DNA from: CAZSLC01 sp964607675
GTDB taxonomy: Bacteria; Bacteroidota; Bacteroidia; Bacteroidales; UBA932
Direction: 5' to 3'
DNA length: 64,000 nucleotides
NCBI GenBank assembly: GCA_964607675.1
Contig: CAZSLC010000007.1
Location: 1-64,000 of the forward strand
Part shown: positions 62,993 to 64,000 of the stretch, piece by piece
Layout of the letters: each line of letters starts with the position of its first letter
Numbering within the stretch: the first letter of the stretch is position 1
The notes under the pieces: model-generated
Seen by the model: the letters and a program-made list of their open reading frames with translations, nothing else
The model's database searches: none
What the model was told of the DNA's origin: nothing
Made by a program: the position numbers and the translations under genes

Positions 62993-64000
62993 TTCACTAA
63001 CACTTTAAAAAAATCATTCCCTTTCATAAGGGCGGCATTCAACTCCTCGTTGGAATCAAATCTCAGCACCGCGGTACCTATTGCATCATTAGCACCATTA
63101 AAAGAGGTCACCTGCCCATTCTCACAGACCCACAGATCCAATTCCACCAGATTATTTTCCTCTATCTCCTTAGAAATCTGCAACCCTGCAAACTTTCCAC
63201 TCTTACCAGCATGAAGAATCACCTCTGCCCAATAACCATTGTAGGGCTTATTTTCAATTTCCACCACCTTTTCACCCACCGCTGCCCTCACAGCATTCGC
63301 AATCAGATCAACACCAGTCGCATATCGAAGCATCTCTGCCAGCCTATTGCCCCCACCCCTTGGAGAGAGCTCCATAATATAACACCTCCCATTTTTATCA
63401 ACCCTCGTCTCAATATTATATATCGAAGTTTTTAGATGAAGTAAACTGATAAGCCTCTGTATCTCAGATGTTAGCTCCTTCTCTTGCACTTTTGTAAATG
63501 TCGATGGCCAACTATAAGCAGCTGGTGTATATGGATTCGGTGCACCATCGTCAAATCTCTGCGCCGAAAAGGAGACAAATTGAAGTTCTCCATCCACAGA
63601 AAAACAATCGGTATCGGAAGAGCACCCCTGCTTCTCGATAAACTCCTCAACAATAACCTCTTTCACAAATGAATTAATAAGTCCCCATTCTATCGCCTTT
63701 TCCAATTCTTCAACCTTTACAACCTTGGTCACCCCCTTACTCCCAGCAGAATCTACTGGCTTAACTATCACTGGCCACTCGTAATAATCCTTATCCAATA
63801 GTGCCGCTTGGTATGATTTGTAAGTAGCAGATCGAGGAACCACAAATCCATTTGTCTCCAAAAAATGCCTAAATTTCCCCTTATCCTGCAGTATCGACAC
63901 CGCCTCGAAACTCCCCACACTCGGAAGCCCCATCCTCTCTGCCACAAAAGCAGCCGTCACCACACCTGGATCCACCGCGAAGGACATTATTCCATCAATT
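62989..64000 (-). CDS. ATP-grasp ligase, partial (5' end outside the window)
   Basis: The visible part has the ATP-grasp core: VIVKPVDSAGSKGV (about 75 residues into the visible part), IVEEFIEKQG, and a metal-binding IMELSPRGGGNR. The reading frame stays open to the window edge, with IDGI before the Met at 63985-63987, and the substrate-binding N-terminal domain normal for this family is missing, so that Met is internal and the gene continues to the right. Family members join a carboxylate to an amine or thiol. It is the first visible gene of the glycan locus. Confidence 0.87.
   Translation of the reverse strand, partial: IDGIMSFAVDPGVVTAAFVAERMGLPSVGSFEAVSILQDKGKFRHFLETNGFVVPRSATYKSYQAALLDKDYYEWPVIVKPVDSAGSKGVTKVVKVEELEKAIEWGLINSFVKEVIVEEFIEKQGCSSDTDCFSVDGELQFVSFSAQRFDDGAPNPYTPAAYSWPSTFTKVQEKELTSEIQRLISLLHLKTSIYNIETRVDKNGRCYIMELSPRGGGNRLAEMLRYATGVDLIANAVRAAVGEKVVEIENKPYNGYWAEVILHAGKSGKFAGLQISKEIEENNLVELDLWVCENGQVTSFNGANDAIGTAVLRFDSNEELNAALMKGNDFFKVLVK

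Noticed and set aside
63985..63987. Met at 63985-63987 as the true start of the ATP-grasp gene
   Set aside because: The frame remains open to the window edge with family-like residues before it, and the N-terminal domain would be missing.
44921..64000. Invertible promoters of the Bacteroides capsule type
   Set aside because: No inverted-repeat pair flanking a promoter and no recombinase gene is visible; the true 5' end of the locus lies outside the window.
1..64000. tRNA, rRNA, CRISPR, insertion sequence or prophage
   Set aside because: All intergenic gaps are short and none shows cloverleaf-like, repeat-spacer or transposase features.

Overview
The window looks like a chromosomal segment of a moderately AT-rich member of Bacteroidales (Bacteroidota). 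Evidence seen directly: a complete mraZ-to-ftsZ division and cell-wall cluster in the Bacteroidota arrangement, a DAP-type MurE, several -7 boxes of the Bacteroidota form TAnnTTTG just ahead of operons, an ExbB / four-TM protein / ExbD / ExbD block, and a large surface-glycan locus. Family or genus cannot be fixed from the sequence alone. I saw no rRNA, tRNA, CRISPR array, insertion sequence or phage gene, and no gene-free stretch longer than about 150 bases.

Layout. (1) 25-1575, minus: membrane-anchored M23 peptidase with an unusual heptapeptide repeat, divergent from the dcw operon. (2) 1708-18181, plus: mraZ, rsmH, ftsL, ftsI, murE, mraY, murD, ftsW, murG, murC, ftsQ, ftsA, ftsZ and gltX, packed with overlaps or gaps of a few bases. 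(3) 18174-24500: galE (minus), then rpiB, truB, queA, dprA, tatD and ansA (plus). (4) 24593-31027, plus: ExbB/4-TM/ExbD/ExbD energiser block closed by a hairpin terminator, a lipoprotein alkaline phosphatase, asnS, udk and a TonB-like protein. (5) 31030-38742, minus: a beta-propeller-like membrane protein, an MsbA-like ABC exporter, an acyl-CoA synthetase-like enzyme, a dCMP deaminase and a C-terminal processing protease. (6) 38851-42655, minus: kdsD-speB and nhaA-FKBP pairs; then recQ (plus). (7) 44921-64000, minus and running off the right edge: a Wzx/Wzy-type glycan locus of 20 genes.

How the genes work together. The dcw genes make lipid II and build the division ring. In the glycan locus, a small phosphoglycosyl transferase would start the repeat unit, four glycosyltransferases extend it, Wzx flips it and a Wzy-like protein polymerises it. 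Upstream of these lies a compact set that is the most interesting part of the window: a malonyltransferase, two free-standing acyl carrier proteins, a short-chain reductase, a stand-alone amino-acid-type adenylation enzyme, a GNAT transferase, a KAS III with an intact Cys-His-Asn triad, and a metallo-beta-lactamase-fold hydrolase. My inference is that it builds a short, probably amino-acid-derived, acyl group on a carrier protein and transfers it to an amino sugar of the glycan. The enzyme families are recognisable; the product is not known.
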